Below are positions 45,999 to 55,491 of a stretch of DNA of 64,000 bases, in pieces. The stretch spans positions 558,001-622,000 of the forward strand of contig NZ_JAUZEE010000001.1 in the NCBI RefSeq assembly GCF_030705305.1, given 5' to 3'. The notes under the pieces are model-generated. The model saw only the letters and a program-made list of their open reading frames with translations, did not search any database and was not told where the DNA came from. Origin of the DNA: Leptothrix discophora. Lineage in GTDB: Bacteria > Pseudomonadota > Gammaproteobacteria > Burkholderiales > Burkholderiaceae_C. Within the stretch, counting starts at the first letter, position 1; every line of letters starts with the position of its first letter. The position numbers were made by a program, and so were the translations under genes.

Positions 45999-48467
45999 TC
46001 AGGGTGCGATGGCGCGAAGCGACAGAACATGGGCAGCGGGCCTTGATGGCCACAGAGGGATCGTGCGGCCTTCGGCCCAGGGGCCGATCAGGCTGGCGTA
46101 GTCCGGTGACAGCGGGATGCCCGACTGGCCGGTCGACAGCATCACGCGTGAATTGGCCGGATCGGCCAGGTCGAAGATCGTGCGCAGGCTCGGCCCGTGT
46201 TCCGATGCATAGGCCTGGGGATCGCCTGGATCGGGCCGAAGGTTCACGCGCATGGCGTTGACCGACTGGGCGTCACCCGCCACGGGCACCCGTAACTCGA
46301 ACAGGCGGCGCAACGGCGCGACGCGGCTGAAAGGCGAATGCTCCGCGCGCACGACATGGAGCCTTTCCCAGCGCCATGTTGAGGGTTCGTTGCCGAGTCG
46401 TTGCCGCAGGTCGTCCACGGCATCGCGCAGCGCCGCGTCGACCTGCTCCGGGCAGCTTTCCTGCCGGTCGGACGTGGACTTGTCGTCGCACCACCAGGCG
46501 TCCTGGCGGGCCAGGATGTCCTCCAGCGCATCGCGCCATGAACGGCGCTCGCTGAACTGTCGGCCCCACAGCGCGCCGAGTTCATCGGCCAAGATGCGGC
46601 GTGTCAGGGCCTGCACCCAGGCATGGAACAACGAAGGGCCGATCGCCGAAGCGGTCATTTCGCCGTCGAAGCTGGCCTGGATGCGGACGATCGCAGCTGC
46701 GTCCACGTCCTCGACCGAGCCGTTCAGCCGGGCCGCACGGAAGGCCGGCAACAGCACCAGCGCGCCTTGCGAACGCACGTCGAGCTGCATGCGCGAGAAG
46801 CTGTCGACGTCATGCTTCGGCGTGGCCGCCAGCAGCTGCTCGATGCGCTGCTGGCGATGTGGCCGCGTCCACTCGCGCGTCAGCAGCGGCGCATAGCCGG
46901 CCGGCGTGGTGCGCTGGTTGGCACTGGCGAGCCAGCCGTCGGGCGGATCGCGCGTGACCGGCAGTGCGCGCTCGGGCAGGTAGCCGGTCCAGTCGTAGCG
47001 GGCCAGCCAGCCCGGCGCCGGGAACTGGCCTTGCAGATCGTTGTCAGGCGCCCTCACCGGCACGCGTCCCGGCAGGACCATGGCGATGCGGCCATGTGGC
47101 CCGCGCCGGTCGGCCACGATCATGTTCTGCATCGGCACGCCGTAGTCGCGCGCGGCAGCGATGAAGTCCTCGATCGAGCCGGCGCGGTTGAAGCCGATGC
47201 CGGCGACGAGGTTGCTCACGTCGGCATCGAGCGCGGTCCAACGCAAGGCCAGCGCATAGGGTTGCCCTGCCCTGCCCGTCAGGCCCTCAAACGCGCGCGA
47301 GGCCGCATCCGAGATGACCGGCCCGTGGCGACCGTGGCGCAGTCGCAGGCGCACCGGCTGCGCCTGTCCGCGCACGGCGATCAGTTCCTCGCGCTCCTCG
47401 AAACGGGCCCAGCCGTCGGGCGTGCGGTAGCGCATCGGATCGGCCGGATCGACCGCTTCGAGGTAGAGATCCTGCACGTCCGGATTCGTGTTCGTGAAGG
47501 CCCAGGCGACCGCATCGTTCTGGCCCACCACCACGACCGGCAGGCCGGGGATGGTGCCGCCGCCGACGTGAAGTCCGGGCGCCGACAGGCGGGCCACGTA
47601 CCAGAGCGCGGGTGTGCTCAGGCGAAGGTGCGGGTCGTTGGCGACCAGCGGCATGCCGCGGGTCGTGCGGCGGCCGTCGACGGCCCAGTTGTTCGAGCCC
47701 ACGCCCTCGACGCCGGACTCCGGTGCCATGCCGATCAGGCGCTCGACCGTGTCACCGCCGTGGACCTGCCATTGACGCGCAAGCTCGGTGTAGTCGGCCA
47801 CCGCCAGCGGCGACTCGCCGGGGTAAGGCGGCAGGATCTGCTGGATGCGGGCGAGGTCCATGCGTGCGGCCAGGCGCAGCCTCAGCAACTCGGTGCTCCA
47901 GTTGCCGCCCAGGTCCCAGGCCATCATGATCGACCAGGCCAGCGAGTCGACCGGCGTCCACGGCTCGGGCCGGATGCCCAGCAGCAGGAACTCGGGCGGT
48001 CGGGCCGACAGGTGCTGGGTCATCCAGCTGTTGACGCCGGCGGCGTAGGCCTCCAGCGCGGTGCGTGTCTCGCCGTCGAGGCGGGCCCATTGCGCCTCGG
48101 CCGCTCGCCGCACCCCCAGCGCACGCAGGAAGCGGTCGTTGTCGAGCGCCTCCGGGCCGAAGGCTTCGGCCAGCCGGCCGGCGCCGATGCGCCGATGCAG
48201 CTCTAGTTGCCAGAGCCGGTCCTGCGCATGGGCGTAGCCGAGTCCGAACCAGGCGCCCTCGCGACGGTCGGCCTCGATGGTCGGCACGCCCCAGCCGTCG
48301 CGCGCGATGCGAAGGTCGCCGTAGACGCTGCGCACGGTCCGCGTGCCATCGACCATCGGCAGGACCCGCTGGCGATAGGCTGCGTAGCCCGCCATCAGCA
48401 GCACCATGCCAAGCAGCAGCAGGGACAGCGTCCACAGGGCCAGCCGTCGCAGCAGTCTTCGATTCAA
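45999..48467 (-). CDS. Penicillin acylase family (Ntn-hydrolase) protein
   Basis: The family hydrolyses amide bonds in penicillins, acyl-homoserine lactones or other acyl-amides after self-cleavage. From a TTG at 48467, which is placed correctly behind a perfect AGGAGG, the protein is 822 aa; the 47 codons before it look non-coding. An N-terminal hydrophobic helix (LALWTLSLLLLGMVLLMAGY) acts as signal or anchor. The alpha subunit has DGWGVPTIEADRREGAWFGLGYAHAQDRLWQLELHRR; the autocatalytic site is GVGSNNWAVDG, placing Ser258 as the future N-terminal nucleophile of the beta subunit. LVANDPHLRLSTPALWY and VVVGQNDAVAWAFTNTNPDVQD follow. Substrate is not predictable. The gene is next to the accessory patch and has no partner. 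Confidence 0.9.
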   Translation of the reverse strand: MNRRLLRRLALWTLSLLLLGMVLLMAGYAAYRQRVLPMVDGTRTVRSVYGDLRIARDGWGVPTIEADRREGAWFGLGYAHAQDRLWQLELHRRIGAGRLAEAFGPEALDNDRFLRALGVRRAAEAQWARLDGETRTALEAYAAGVNSWMTQHLSARPPEFLLLGIRPEPWTPVDSLAWSIMMAWDLGGNWSTELLRLRLAARMDLARIQQILPPYPGESPLAVADYTELARQWQVHGGDTVERLIGMAPESGVEGVGSNNWAVDGRRTTRGMPLVANDPHLRLSTPALWYVARLSAPGLHVGGGTIPGLPVVVVGQNDAVAWAFTNTNPDVQDLYLEAVDPADPMRYRTPDGWARFEEREELIAVRGQAQPVRLRLRHGRHGPVISDAASRAFEGLTGRAGQPYALALRWTALDADVSNLVAGIGFNRAGSIEDFIAAARDYGVPMQNMIVADRRGPHGRIAMVLPGRVPVRAPDNDLQGQFPAPGWLARYDWTGYLPERALPVTRDPPDGWLASANQRTTPAGYAPLLTREWTRPHRQQRIEQLLAATPKHDVDSFSRMQLDVRSQGALVLLPAFRAARLNGSVEDVDAAAIVRIQASFDGEMTASAIGPSLFHAWVQALTRRILADELGALWGRQFSERRSWRDALEDILARQDAWWCDDKSTSDRQESCPEQVDAALRDAVDDLRQRLGNEPSTWRWERLHVVRAEHSPFSRVAPLRRLFELRVPVAGDAQSVNAMRVNLRPDPGDPQAYASEHGPSLRTIFDLADPANSRVMLSTGQSGIPLSPDYASLIGPWAEGRTIPLWPSRPAAHVLSLRAIAP

Positions 48468-48625
48468 CAAGGCCTCCTGGACGTGAGGGGGAGAGGTCGG
48501 GCGATCGAGCGCTCGGGGAGACCGGGTCGCGACACCCTGCCGCGCCTTGGGGGAATGCCCGACGGCGACGAGCCCGCGAACCGAGGAAGGCTCGGGGCAC
48601 AATGTCACGAACGAGATTCCTGCCC

Positions 48626-49636
48626 ATGAACATCATCATTCTCGATGACTACCAGGACGCCGTGCGCAAGCTGCCTTGCGCGTCGATGCTGGAGCCCTAC
48701 AGCACCAAGGTCTTCACCAACACGGTGAAAGGGAGCGGACAGCTGGCGGTCCGGTTGCGCGATGCGGAGATCCTCGTGCTGATCCGCGAACGCACGCCCT
48801 TCCCGCGCACGCTGCTCGAGAAGCTGCCGCGCCTGAGGCTGATCGCCCAGACCGGCCGGGTCGGTTCGCACATCGACGTCGAGACCTGCACGCGGCTGGG
48901 GATCGCGGTGGCCGAAGGTGTCGGCGACCCGACCGCGCCGGCCGAGCTGACCTGGGCGCTGATCATGGCGGCGATGCGGCGCATCCCTCAGTACATCGGC
49001 AACCTCAAGCACGGGGCGTGGCAGCAGTCTGGCCTGAAGGCCGGTTCAATGCCACCGAACTTCGGTCTCGGCCAAGTCTTGAAGGGCCGCACGCTGGGTG
49101 TCTGGGGCTACGGTCGCATCGGTCGGATCGTGGCCGGCTACGGCAAGGCCTTCGGCATGGACGTGCGCATCTGGGCCAGCCCGGACAACCTGGCGCAAGC
49201 GCTGGCCGATGGCCACAAGACCTACGCCAGCCGCGAGGACCTGTTCGAGCAGAGCGACGTGCTGACCTTGCACCTGCGCCTGGCCGACGCGACACGCGGG
49301 CTGATCGGCATGAGCGACTTCGCGCGCATGAAGCCGACCGCGCTGTTCGTGAACACGTCGCGGGCCGAACTGGTCGAGGAAAACGCGCTGGTCACTGCCC
49401 TGAACCGCGGCCGGCCAGGACTGGCGGCGGTCGACGTCTTCGAGACCGAGCCAACTTTGCAAGGCCATCCCTTGCTGCGGCTGGAGAACGCCGTCTGCAC
49501 ACCGCACATCGGCTATGTCGAGCTCGACAGCTACGAGCGCTACTTCCGGGCGGCTTTCACCAACGTCGTGAACTTCCTGCAGGGTCAGCCGAGCAACATC
49601 GTCAACCCCGAAGCGATGGCGGTCGTGCGGCGCTGA
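48626..49636 (+). CDS. D-isomer specific 2-hydroxyacid dehydrogenase family protein
   Basis: An NAD-dependent dehydrogenase of the phosphoglycerate/formate/glycerate dehydrogenase group, 336 aa from MNIIILDDYQDAVRKLPC. The NAD-binding motif is LGVWGYGRIGRIVAGYGKAFGMDVRIW, the catalytic Arg lies in FVNTSRAELVEENALV, Glu in FETEPTL and His in CTPHIGYVELDSYERYF. DDYQD at the start is a recurrent subgroup feature. Substrate unknown. An ATG at 48602 would add eight residues. CACAAT 22 nt before the start is a plausible -10. Confidence 0.88.
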   Translation: MNIIILDDYQDAVRKLPCASMLEPYSTKVFTNTVKGSGQLAVRLRDAEILVLIRERTPFPRTLLEKLPRLRLIAQTGRVGSHIDVETCTRLGIAVAEGVGDPTAPAELTWALIMAAMRRIPQYIGNLKHGAWQQSGLKAGSMPPNFGLGQVLKGRTLGVWGYGRIGRIVAGYGKAFGMDVRIWASPDNLAQALADGHKTYASREDLFEQSDVLTLHLRLADATRGLIGMSDFARMKPTALFVNTSRAELVEENALVTALNRGRPGLAAVDVFETEPTLQGHPLLRLENAVCTPHIGYVELDSYERYFRAAFTNVVNFLQGQPSNIVNPEAMAVVRR

Positions 49637-49663
49637 GCCACGGCCGCCACGCGCGGCCGGTCG

Positions 49664-50041
49664 TCAGTGCGGGTTCTCGTAGAAGACGTAGGCGGTCGAG
49701 TAGTCACTGAACTCGAAGTACACACGCTTCTCGCCGTCGTTGGTCTTGCCGTCGAGGTTCTCGTCCATCACACCGTAGCCGTAGCGATAGGGCCGCGCCA
49801 CGTTGTCGTCGGTGCCGTAGGCGGTGCTGAGCTTGTCGATCTTGATGAAGCGACGCACCAGCTTGTCGCCGGCGTAGATCTCGAGCACCCCGTCGGTGCC
49901 GGTCCAGTTCTGGATGCCGCGTCGGATCTCGTTCTGGCGTTCCTGCGTGCAGGCCGCGAGCAGGCACAGGCCGCTCGCCAGCATCAGGACCAGGCCGGTG
50001 CGAAGGGGGGAAAACAACTTCTGGGCGGGTTGGAAGGCCAT
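49664..50041 (-). CDS. Hypothetical lipoprotein
   Basis: A 125 aa protein with a signal peptide and lipobox (CLLAACTQ, Cys near residue 31). The mature part (NWTGTDGVLEIYAGDKLVRRFIKIDKLSTA and GYGVMDENLDGKTNDGEKRVYFEFSDYSTAYVFYENP) is a compact acidic domain; MDENLDGKTNDGEK resembles a Ca-binding loop, but that is uncertain. I do not recognise a named family. It lies 7 nt downstream of rlmB on the same strand, so it is probably co-transcribed. Confidence 0.75.
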   Translation of the reverse strand: MAFQPAQKLFSPLRTGLVLMLASGLCLLAACTQERQNEIRRGIQNWTGTDGVLEIYAGDKLVRRFIKIDKLSTAYGTDDNVARPYRYGYGVMDENLDGKTNDGEKRVYFEFSDYSTAYVFYENPH

Positions 50042-50048
50042 GTGGCGG

Positions 50049-50786
50049 TCAGCTCCGTTGACGCAGGGTTTCGTAGAGGCAGATGGCCGAGGCCACCGAG
50101 ACGTTGAGGCTTTCGACCATGCCGCGCATCGGGATGCTGACCAGCTCGTCGCAGGTCTTGCGGGTCAGCTGCCGCATGCCGCTGCCTTCGGCGCCAAGCA
50201 CCCAGGCGGTCGGCCCGGCGAGTTCGGACTGGTAGAGCGATCGCGGTGCGTCGTCGCTGGTGCCGACGATGCGGATGTCGCGCTCCTTGAGCTCGCCCAA
50301 GGTGCGTGCCAGGTTGGTCACCATGAAGTACGGCACCGTCTCGGCGGCACCGCTGGCGACCTTGGCGACCGTCGCGTTGATGCCAGCGGCATGGTCACGT
50401 GGCGCGATCACCGCATGGGCGCCGGCGCCGTCGGCCACGCGCAGGCAGGCGCCCAGGTTGTGCGGATCGGTGATGCCATCGAGCACGAGAAGCAGCGGCG
50501 GTCCTTCGACTGCGTCGAGCAGGTCGTCGAGCGACTTGTTGAGCACCACCGGCTCGACCCGTGCGACCACGCCCTGGTGTCGAGGGTTGCCGGCCAGCTG
50601 GTTCAGGCGCGCGTCGTCGCTGTCGACGATGCGCAGCCCCGCCGAGCGTGCGCGCTCGATGAACTGGTGCATGCGGGCATCGCGCCGGGTGACGTCGACG
50701 TGGATCTCCTGGACCGTCGCCGGAGCGGTCTTCAGGCGGATGGTGACGGCGTGAAAACCGAACAGCAGGCGGGTGGGAGCAGGCAT
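50049..50786 (-). CDS. rlmB: 23S rRNA (guanosine2251-2'-O)-methyltransferase RlmB
   Basis: RlmB methylates the ribose of G2251 in the 23S P loop. The 245 aa length is typical of this SPOUT enzyme. The N-terminal substrate-binding domain ([15 protein letters not shown]) is followed by the knot domain: [30 protein letters not shown], then [45 protein letters not shown] and [17 protein letters not shown] short lipoprotein gene follows and an ABC ATPase gene lies upstream on the same strand. Confidence 0.95.
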   Translation of the reverse strand: MPAPTRLLFGFHAVTIRLKTAPATVQEIHVDVTRRDARMHQFIERARSAGLRIVDSDDARLNQLAGNPRHQGVVARVEPVVLNKSLDDLLDAVEGPPLLLVLDGITDPHNLGACLRVADGAGAHAVIAPRDHAAGINATVAKVASGAAETVPYFMVTNLARTLGELKERDIRIVGTSDDAPRSLYQSELAGPTAWVLGAEGSGMRQLTRKTCDELVSIPMRGMVESLNVSVASAICLYETLRQRS

Positions 50787-50837
50787 CCAGCGATGGTAGC
50801 GGCTGGGATCCAGCCGAGCGGCTCGGGAGGCGCCGGT

Positions 50838-51515
<678 letters not shown>

Positions 51516-51519
51516 GCTG

Positions 51520-52272
51520 ATGTCCAGTCCTCGCTTGAAACCTTCGTCGCCATCGGCCTTGTCGGGCCCATTGCTCCATCGCCGCGACTGTATCGCGCAG
51601 CTGTGTCGATCGGGATGCCGAGCCTTCGGCCTCGCTCTGATCGGGGCGAGCGTCCTTCAGTTCCCGGCGGTCTCGGCCGGAGCCACGACTGCCGCAGCGA
51701 CTCCGGCGGCGTCTCGCAAGCTCCTGATCGTCGGCGACAGCCTGTCGGCGGAATACGGCCTGCCGCGTGGCGCAGGCTGGGTCGCGCTGCTGGAGCGGCG
51801 CCTCGCGGACAAGCGCATCGGCGCGACGGTCGTCAACGCCAGCATCAGCGGCGAAACCACGTCGGGCGGAAGGTCCCGGCTGGCCGCCCTGCTGGCCCGC
51901 CATCGGCCCACCCACGTCGTGATCGAGCTGGGCGGCAATGACGCCTTGCGCGGCCTGCCGCTGAAGATGACCGAGGACAACCTGCGCGCGATGGTGCGGG
52001 CGTCGCGCAACTCCGGCGCGTCGGTGATGGTGGTGGGCATGCAGATGCCGCCCAACTACGGCGCCGCCTACGCGCGGGACTTCGGCGCGATCTTCGGCCG
52101 CGTGGCCCGCGACGAGAAGGTGGCCCTGGTGCCCTTCATGCTGGCCGGACTGGCCGATGACGCCGAACCGATGAAGTGGTTCCAGCCCGACCGCATCCAT
52201 CCGGTGGCCGCCGCGCACCCGGTGATCCTGGACACGATCTGGACGGTGATGGAGGGCTGGCTCAGACACTGA
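51520..52272 (+). CDS. SGNH-family arylesterase/lysophospholipase (TesA-like)
   Basis: A periplasmic GDSL/SGNH hydrolase related to E. coli TesA (thioesterase I). Catalytic blocks are visible: LLIVGDSLSAEYGLPRGAGW (Ser in GDS), NASISGETTSGG (Gly), IELGGNDALRGLP (Asn) and DRIHPVAAAHP (Asp and His). The signal segment ends FPAVSAGA. The ATG at 51520 gives 250 aa but lies only 4 nt from the start of the divergent ABC gene and leaves a long N-region; a TTG at 51571 (MLHRRDCIAQ...) gives a better signal peptide, so the start is uncertain. Confidence 0.9.
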   Translation: MSSPRLKPSSPSALSGPLLHRRDCIAQLCRSGCRAFGLALIGASVLQFPAVSAGATTAAATPAASRKLLIVGDSLSAEYGLPRGAGWVALLERRLADKRIGATVVNASISGETTSGGRSRLAALLARHRPTHVVIELGGNDALRGLPLKMTEDNLRAMVRASRNSGASVMVVGMQMPPNYGAAYARDFGAIFGRVARDEKVALVPFMLAGLADDAEPMKWFQPDRIHPVAAAHPVILDTIWTVMEGWLRH

Positions 52273-52288
52273 GCCACCGCCCTGCCGG

Positions 52289-52870
52289 TCATTCCTTGCC
52301 GGTCTTGCCCAGCCCGGGCATGCCGGGGAAGAAGGTGCCGGCCTGCTTCTGCATCTGTTCCTGCATCTGCGCAAACAGCGACTTGGACTGGTCCAGGTAG
52401 CTGCTCATGAAGCCCTGCATGACGGGCGCCTGCATCGACATGAACTGCGACCAGGCATCGGCATTGAAGGGCTGGCCTTCGTAAAGGCCGCCGGTCTGCT
52501 CGGCGTAGCGCTTCTGCAGGTCGATGAAGACCATCAGGTTCTTCTCGAGGTAGGCGCCCATCAGGCCCTGCATGGTGTGACCGTAGAAGCGGATGATCTG
52601 GGCCAGCATCTGGGTCGAGAACATCGGCACGCCGGCGGTCTCTTCCTCCAGGATGATCTGGAGCAGGATGCTGCGCGTGATCTCTTCGCCGCTCTTGGCG
52701 TCGCGGACCTCGAAGTGCTCCGCGTCGAGCACCATCTGCTTGACGTCCGCCAGGGTGATGTAGCTGCTGGTCTGGGTGTCGTAGAGCCGACGGTTCGGGT
52801 ACTTCTTGAGCACGCGCAAGCCGGCGTCCTGACCGTTCTCGGTCGCGTCGGTGCGGCGGGTTGCTGGCAT
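52289..52870 (-). CDS. phaR: Polyhydroxyalkanoate synthesis repressor PhaR
   Basis: PhaR binds PHB granules and DNA and represses phasin and phaR genes until PHB accumulates. The 193 aa protein has the N-terminal DNA-binding domain RVLKKYPNRRLYDTQTSSYITLADVKQMV, then RSILLQIILEEE and the PHB-accumulation domain (FYGHTMQGLMGAYLEKNLMVF, QFMSMQAPVMQGFMSSYLDQS) and a Gln/Met-rich coiled coil. On the minus strand an AAGGAG site precedes the ATG and TAGAAT lies 40 nt upstream. phaC and phaB are not in the window; a 3-hydroxybutyrate dehydrogenase gene is 3.5 kb away. Confidence 0.95.
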   Translation of the reverse strand: MPATRRTDATENGQDAGLRVLKKYPNRRLYDTQTSSYITLADVKQMVLDAEHFEVRDAKSGEEITRSILLQIILEEETAGVPMFSTQMLAQIIRFYGHTMQGLMGAYLEKNLMVFIDLQKRYAEQTGGLYEGQPFNADAWSQFMSMQAPVMQGFMSSYLDQSKSLFAQMQEQMQKQAGTFFPGMPGLGKTGKE

Positions 52871-52988
52871 GTCGGTCCACTCCTTGGGGCAAATCCGGGT
52901 TGATTGATTCTAGGTATGGGGCGCGCCCGTTCGAACTGGGGTTTGTCAGCGAGGGCGCCGCGCGCCAGTCCGCTTTCGGACAGCCATG

Positions 52989-53031
52989 AAAAAAGCCGCC
53001 GAGCCCTTGCAGTGCAAGAACTCGGCGGCTT
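52989..53031 (-). terminator. Intrinsic terminator of tRNA-Val(GAC)
   Basis: An 11-bp stem (arms AAGCCGCCGAG and CTCGGCGGCTT) with an inner 6-bp stem is followed on the minus strand by six T residues, 17 nt after the tRNA. Confidence 0.9.
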
Positions 53032-53047
53032 CTTAACCTACCGAATT

Positions 53048-53124
53048 TGGTAGGCGCGATTGGATTCGAACCAACGACCCCCACCATGTCAAGGTGGTGC
53101 TCTAACCAACTGAGCTACGCGCCT
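53048..53124 (-). tRNA. tRNA-Val (anticodon GAC)
   Basis: A 77-nt minus-strand cloverleaf: acceptor AGGCGCG pairs with CGCGCCT, the anticodon loop CTTGACA gives GAC, the T arm is GTTGGTTCGAATCCAAT, and CCA is encoded. Confidence 0.97.
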
Positions 53125-53136
53125 AGGAAGAATTGA

Positions 53137-53164
53137 ATAATAGCATGGGATTCAAGGTCGTCAA
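53137..53164 (-). promoter_or_regulatory. Promoter of tRNA-Val(GAC)
   Basis: On the minus strand TTGACG (53159-53164) and TATTAT (53137-53142) are 16 nt apart, with the mature tRNA starting 12 nt downstream. This is among the best sigma70 promoters in the window. Confidence 0.8.
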
Positions 53165-53190
53165 TACCTTCGCGGTTTTTTTCTGCAAGT

Positions 53191-55482
53191 TCAGCGACGG
53201 CGTGCGTGCTGGACGCCCTTGACCTGGCCGAGCTGGCTCATGACGTGAGCCAGGCGAGAAGCGTCCGAGACCTCGATCGTGAAGGTCATGGCCGCTGTGC
53301 CGCGCAGGGTCTGCGTGTGCACCCCGGTGACGTTCATCTTCTCCTTGGCGAAGACTTCGGAGATGTCGCGCAGCAGCCCTTGTCGGTCCTGCGCGGTGAT
53401 GGCGATGTCGACCGGGTAGACCGCGCTGTCGCCCTTCGCGTTGCGGAATTCGCCCCAGGCCACCGGGATGACCCGCTCCGGGCTGCGCTGAGCCATCTCG
53501 CGGTAGTTGATGCAGTCGGCGCGGTGGATGGACACGCCGCGGCCGCGCGTGACATAGCCACCGATGCGATCCGGCGGTGCCGGGCGACAGCAGTGCGCCA
53601 GCTGGGTCAGCAGCGAGTCGATGCCGACCACCAGCACGCCGCGCCCACCACTGGCCTGGCTGCGTGAGCGCTTGAGCAACGGAGCCTCGTCGACCGCCAC
53701 CGGCTCGGGCGGTCGCAGCAGCTGCTCGATGTTGCGCAGCGAGAACTCGTCCTTGCCGACGACCTCGAACAGCGCATCGGCGGTGCGAAAGCCGAGCTGC
53801 GTGGCCAGGTCATCGAGCCGGAACGCCGTGCGACCCTCGCGCTGCAGCAGCTTCTCGACCGCCTCGCGGCCACGCGCAATCGTTTCCTGCTGGGCCCGAG
53901 CGTTGAACCAGGCGCGGACCTTGGCCTTCGAACGCTGGCTCTGCAGGAAACCCAGCTGCGGGTTGAGCCAGTCCATCGACGGACCGCCCTCCTTCACCGT
54001 GACGATCTCCACCGTCTGGCCGTTGCGCAACGGTGTGTTGAGCGGCTGCAGCGCGCCGTCGATCTTGGCGCCTCGGCAGCGATGGCCCAGTTCGGTGTGC
54101 AGGTGGTAGGCGAAGTCGATCGCGGTCGCGCCGGCCGGCAGTTCCATGATGGTGGCCTGCGGCGTCAGCACGTAGATGCGGTCCTCGAACAGGCCCTTGC
54201 CGGCGCTGCCATCGGCCGCTACCAGGGATGCCGGTGCGTCGTCCGCGCCGGCCAGCTCGCGCTCCCAGGCCAGCAGCTGTTGCAGCACGGCGCGACGAGC
54301 CTGTGCCACGCGGCTCTCGAAATCGCCGGCCGCGCTGACGCCCGCATAGCCCTTGGTGCCCGCCTCCTTGTAGGCCCAGTGCGCTGCCACGCCGCTTTCG
54401 GCATGGTCATGCATCGCGCGGGTCCGGATCTGGATCTCGATCGGTCGCTGGTCGGCGTCCAGCACGACGGTGTGCAGCGACTGGTAGCCGTTCGGCTTGG
54501 GCCGCGCGATGTAGTCGTCGAACTCCTCGGGCATCGCCAGCCACAGCTCGTGCACACGGCTCAGGGCCGCATAGCAGGCCGGGACGTCGGCGACGAGCAC
54601 GCGCAGCGCGCGCACGTCGAGCACCTGCGAGAAGTCCAGCCCCTTGCCGCGCATCTTTTTCCAGATGCTGTAGATGTGCTTGGGCCGGCCCTGCACCTGC
54701 GCCGGCAGGCCTTGCGCGGCCAGCGCGTCGGCCAGTTGCTGACGCACCCGTTCGATGCCGGCCTCGCGCTCGACGCGCTTCTCGTCCAGCCAGCGGGCGA
54801 TCTGCTTGTAGGGCTCGGGCTGAAGGAAGCGGAAGGACAGGTCCTCCAGCTCCCACTTGATCTGCCAGATGCCGAGCCGGTTGGCCAGCGGCGCAAAGAT
54901 CTGCTGGGTCTCGCGGGCCAATGCGCGCGGACAGGGTTGGCGGCTGGCGGCGTAGTGGCGCAGCGTCTGGAGCCGCGAGGCCAGCCGCAGCAGCACCACG
55001 CGCAGGTCGTGCGAGAAGGCCAGCAGCATCTTGCGCACGCGCTCAAGCTGCTCGGCCAGCACCTCGGCATCGGTCTCGTCGGCCAGTGCATCGCGGGCAT
55101 TGCGCTGGAGCTTGACGAGCTTGCGGGTGTAGGTGACCAGCCGCGCATACGAAGGTCCGAACGCCTGCTCGACCACCGTCTCCGGGTCGGTCAGGAAATC
55201 GCCCGCATAGACCAGGTAGACGGCCGCCTGCATGGACGGCGCCGCGCCGATGTCGCTGAGGATGCGGGCCACGCCGTCGGCATGGGTCATGGCGTCCTCG
55301 CCGGTGTCGAACTGTCGACCGGTCAACAGCGGCAGCGCGAAGGCGCGGGCCCGGTGCAGCCGGTCCTGTTCGGCGGCGGCGTCCTGCGGCTGACCGCCGG
55401 CCGCAACCTCGTCGGCCAGGGCCAGGATCGGCGACATGGCGTTGCGGGCCTCAGCGCCGCGCTCGAGGCCGGTGGTCTTCAC
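53191..55482 (-). CDS. relA: GTP pyrophosphokinase RelA
   Basis: RelA makes (p)ppGpp on stalled ribosomes. The 763 aa protein has an N-terminal HD-like domain, the synthetase domain (HIYSIWKKMRGKGLDFSQVLDVRALRVLV, RPKPNGYQSLHTVV, EIQIRTRAMHDHAESGVAAHW), TGS (IYVLTPQATIMELPAGATAIDFAYHLHTELGHRC), the conserved-cysteine region and a C-terminal ACT domain (DIAITAQDRQGLLRDISEVF). The synthetase carries E-F-D-D just before YIARPKPNGY, the acidic motif of monofunctional RelA, and the hydrolase domain has lost its HD pair (YLVYAGDFL). It is therefore RelA, not the bifunctional SpoT. The hydrolase gene upstream overlaps its transcription unit. Confidence 0.95.
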   Translation of the reverse strand: MKTTGLERGAEARNAMSPILALADEVAAGGQPQDAAAEQDRLHRARAFALPLLTGRQFDTGEDAMTHADGVARILSDIGAAPSMQAAVYLVYAGDFLTDPETVVEQAFGPSYARLVTYTRKLVKLQRNARDALADETDAEVLAEQLERVRKMLLAFSHDLRVVLLRLASRLQTLRHYAASRQPCPRALARETQQIFAPLANRLGIWQIKWELEDLSFRFLQPEPYKQIARWLDEKRVEREAGIERVRQQLADALAAQGLPAQVQGRPKHIYSIWKKMRGKGLDFSQVLDVRALRVLVADVPACYAALSRVHELWLAMPEEFDDYIARPKPNGYQSLHTVVLDADQRPIEIQIRTRAMHDHAESGVAAHWAYKEAGTKGYAGVSAAGDFESRVAQARRAVLQQLLAWERELAGADDAPASLVAADGSAGKGLFEDRIYVLTPQATIMELPAGATAIDFAYHLHTELGHRCRGAKIDGALQPLNTPLRNGQTVEIVTVKEGGPSMDWLNPQLGFLQSQRSKAKVRAWFNARAQQETIARGREAVEKLLQREGRTAFRLDDLATQLGFRTADALFEVVGKDEFSLRNIEQLLRPPEPVAVDEAPLLKRSRSQASGGRGVLVVGIDSLLTQLAHCCRPAPPDRIGGYVTRGRGVSIHRADCINYREMAQRSPERVIPVAWGEFRNAKGDSAVYPVDIAITAQDRQGLLRDISEVFAKEKMNVTGVHTQTLRGTAAMTFTIEVSDASRLAHVMSQLGQVKGVQHARRR

Positions 55483-55491
55483 GGCAGGTCC

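Noticed and set aside
53191..55482. Bifunctional SpoT
   Set aside because: The E-F-D-D motif and missing HD residues indicate monofunctional RelA.
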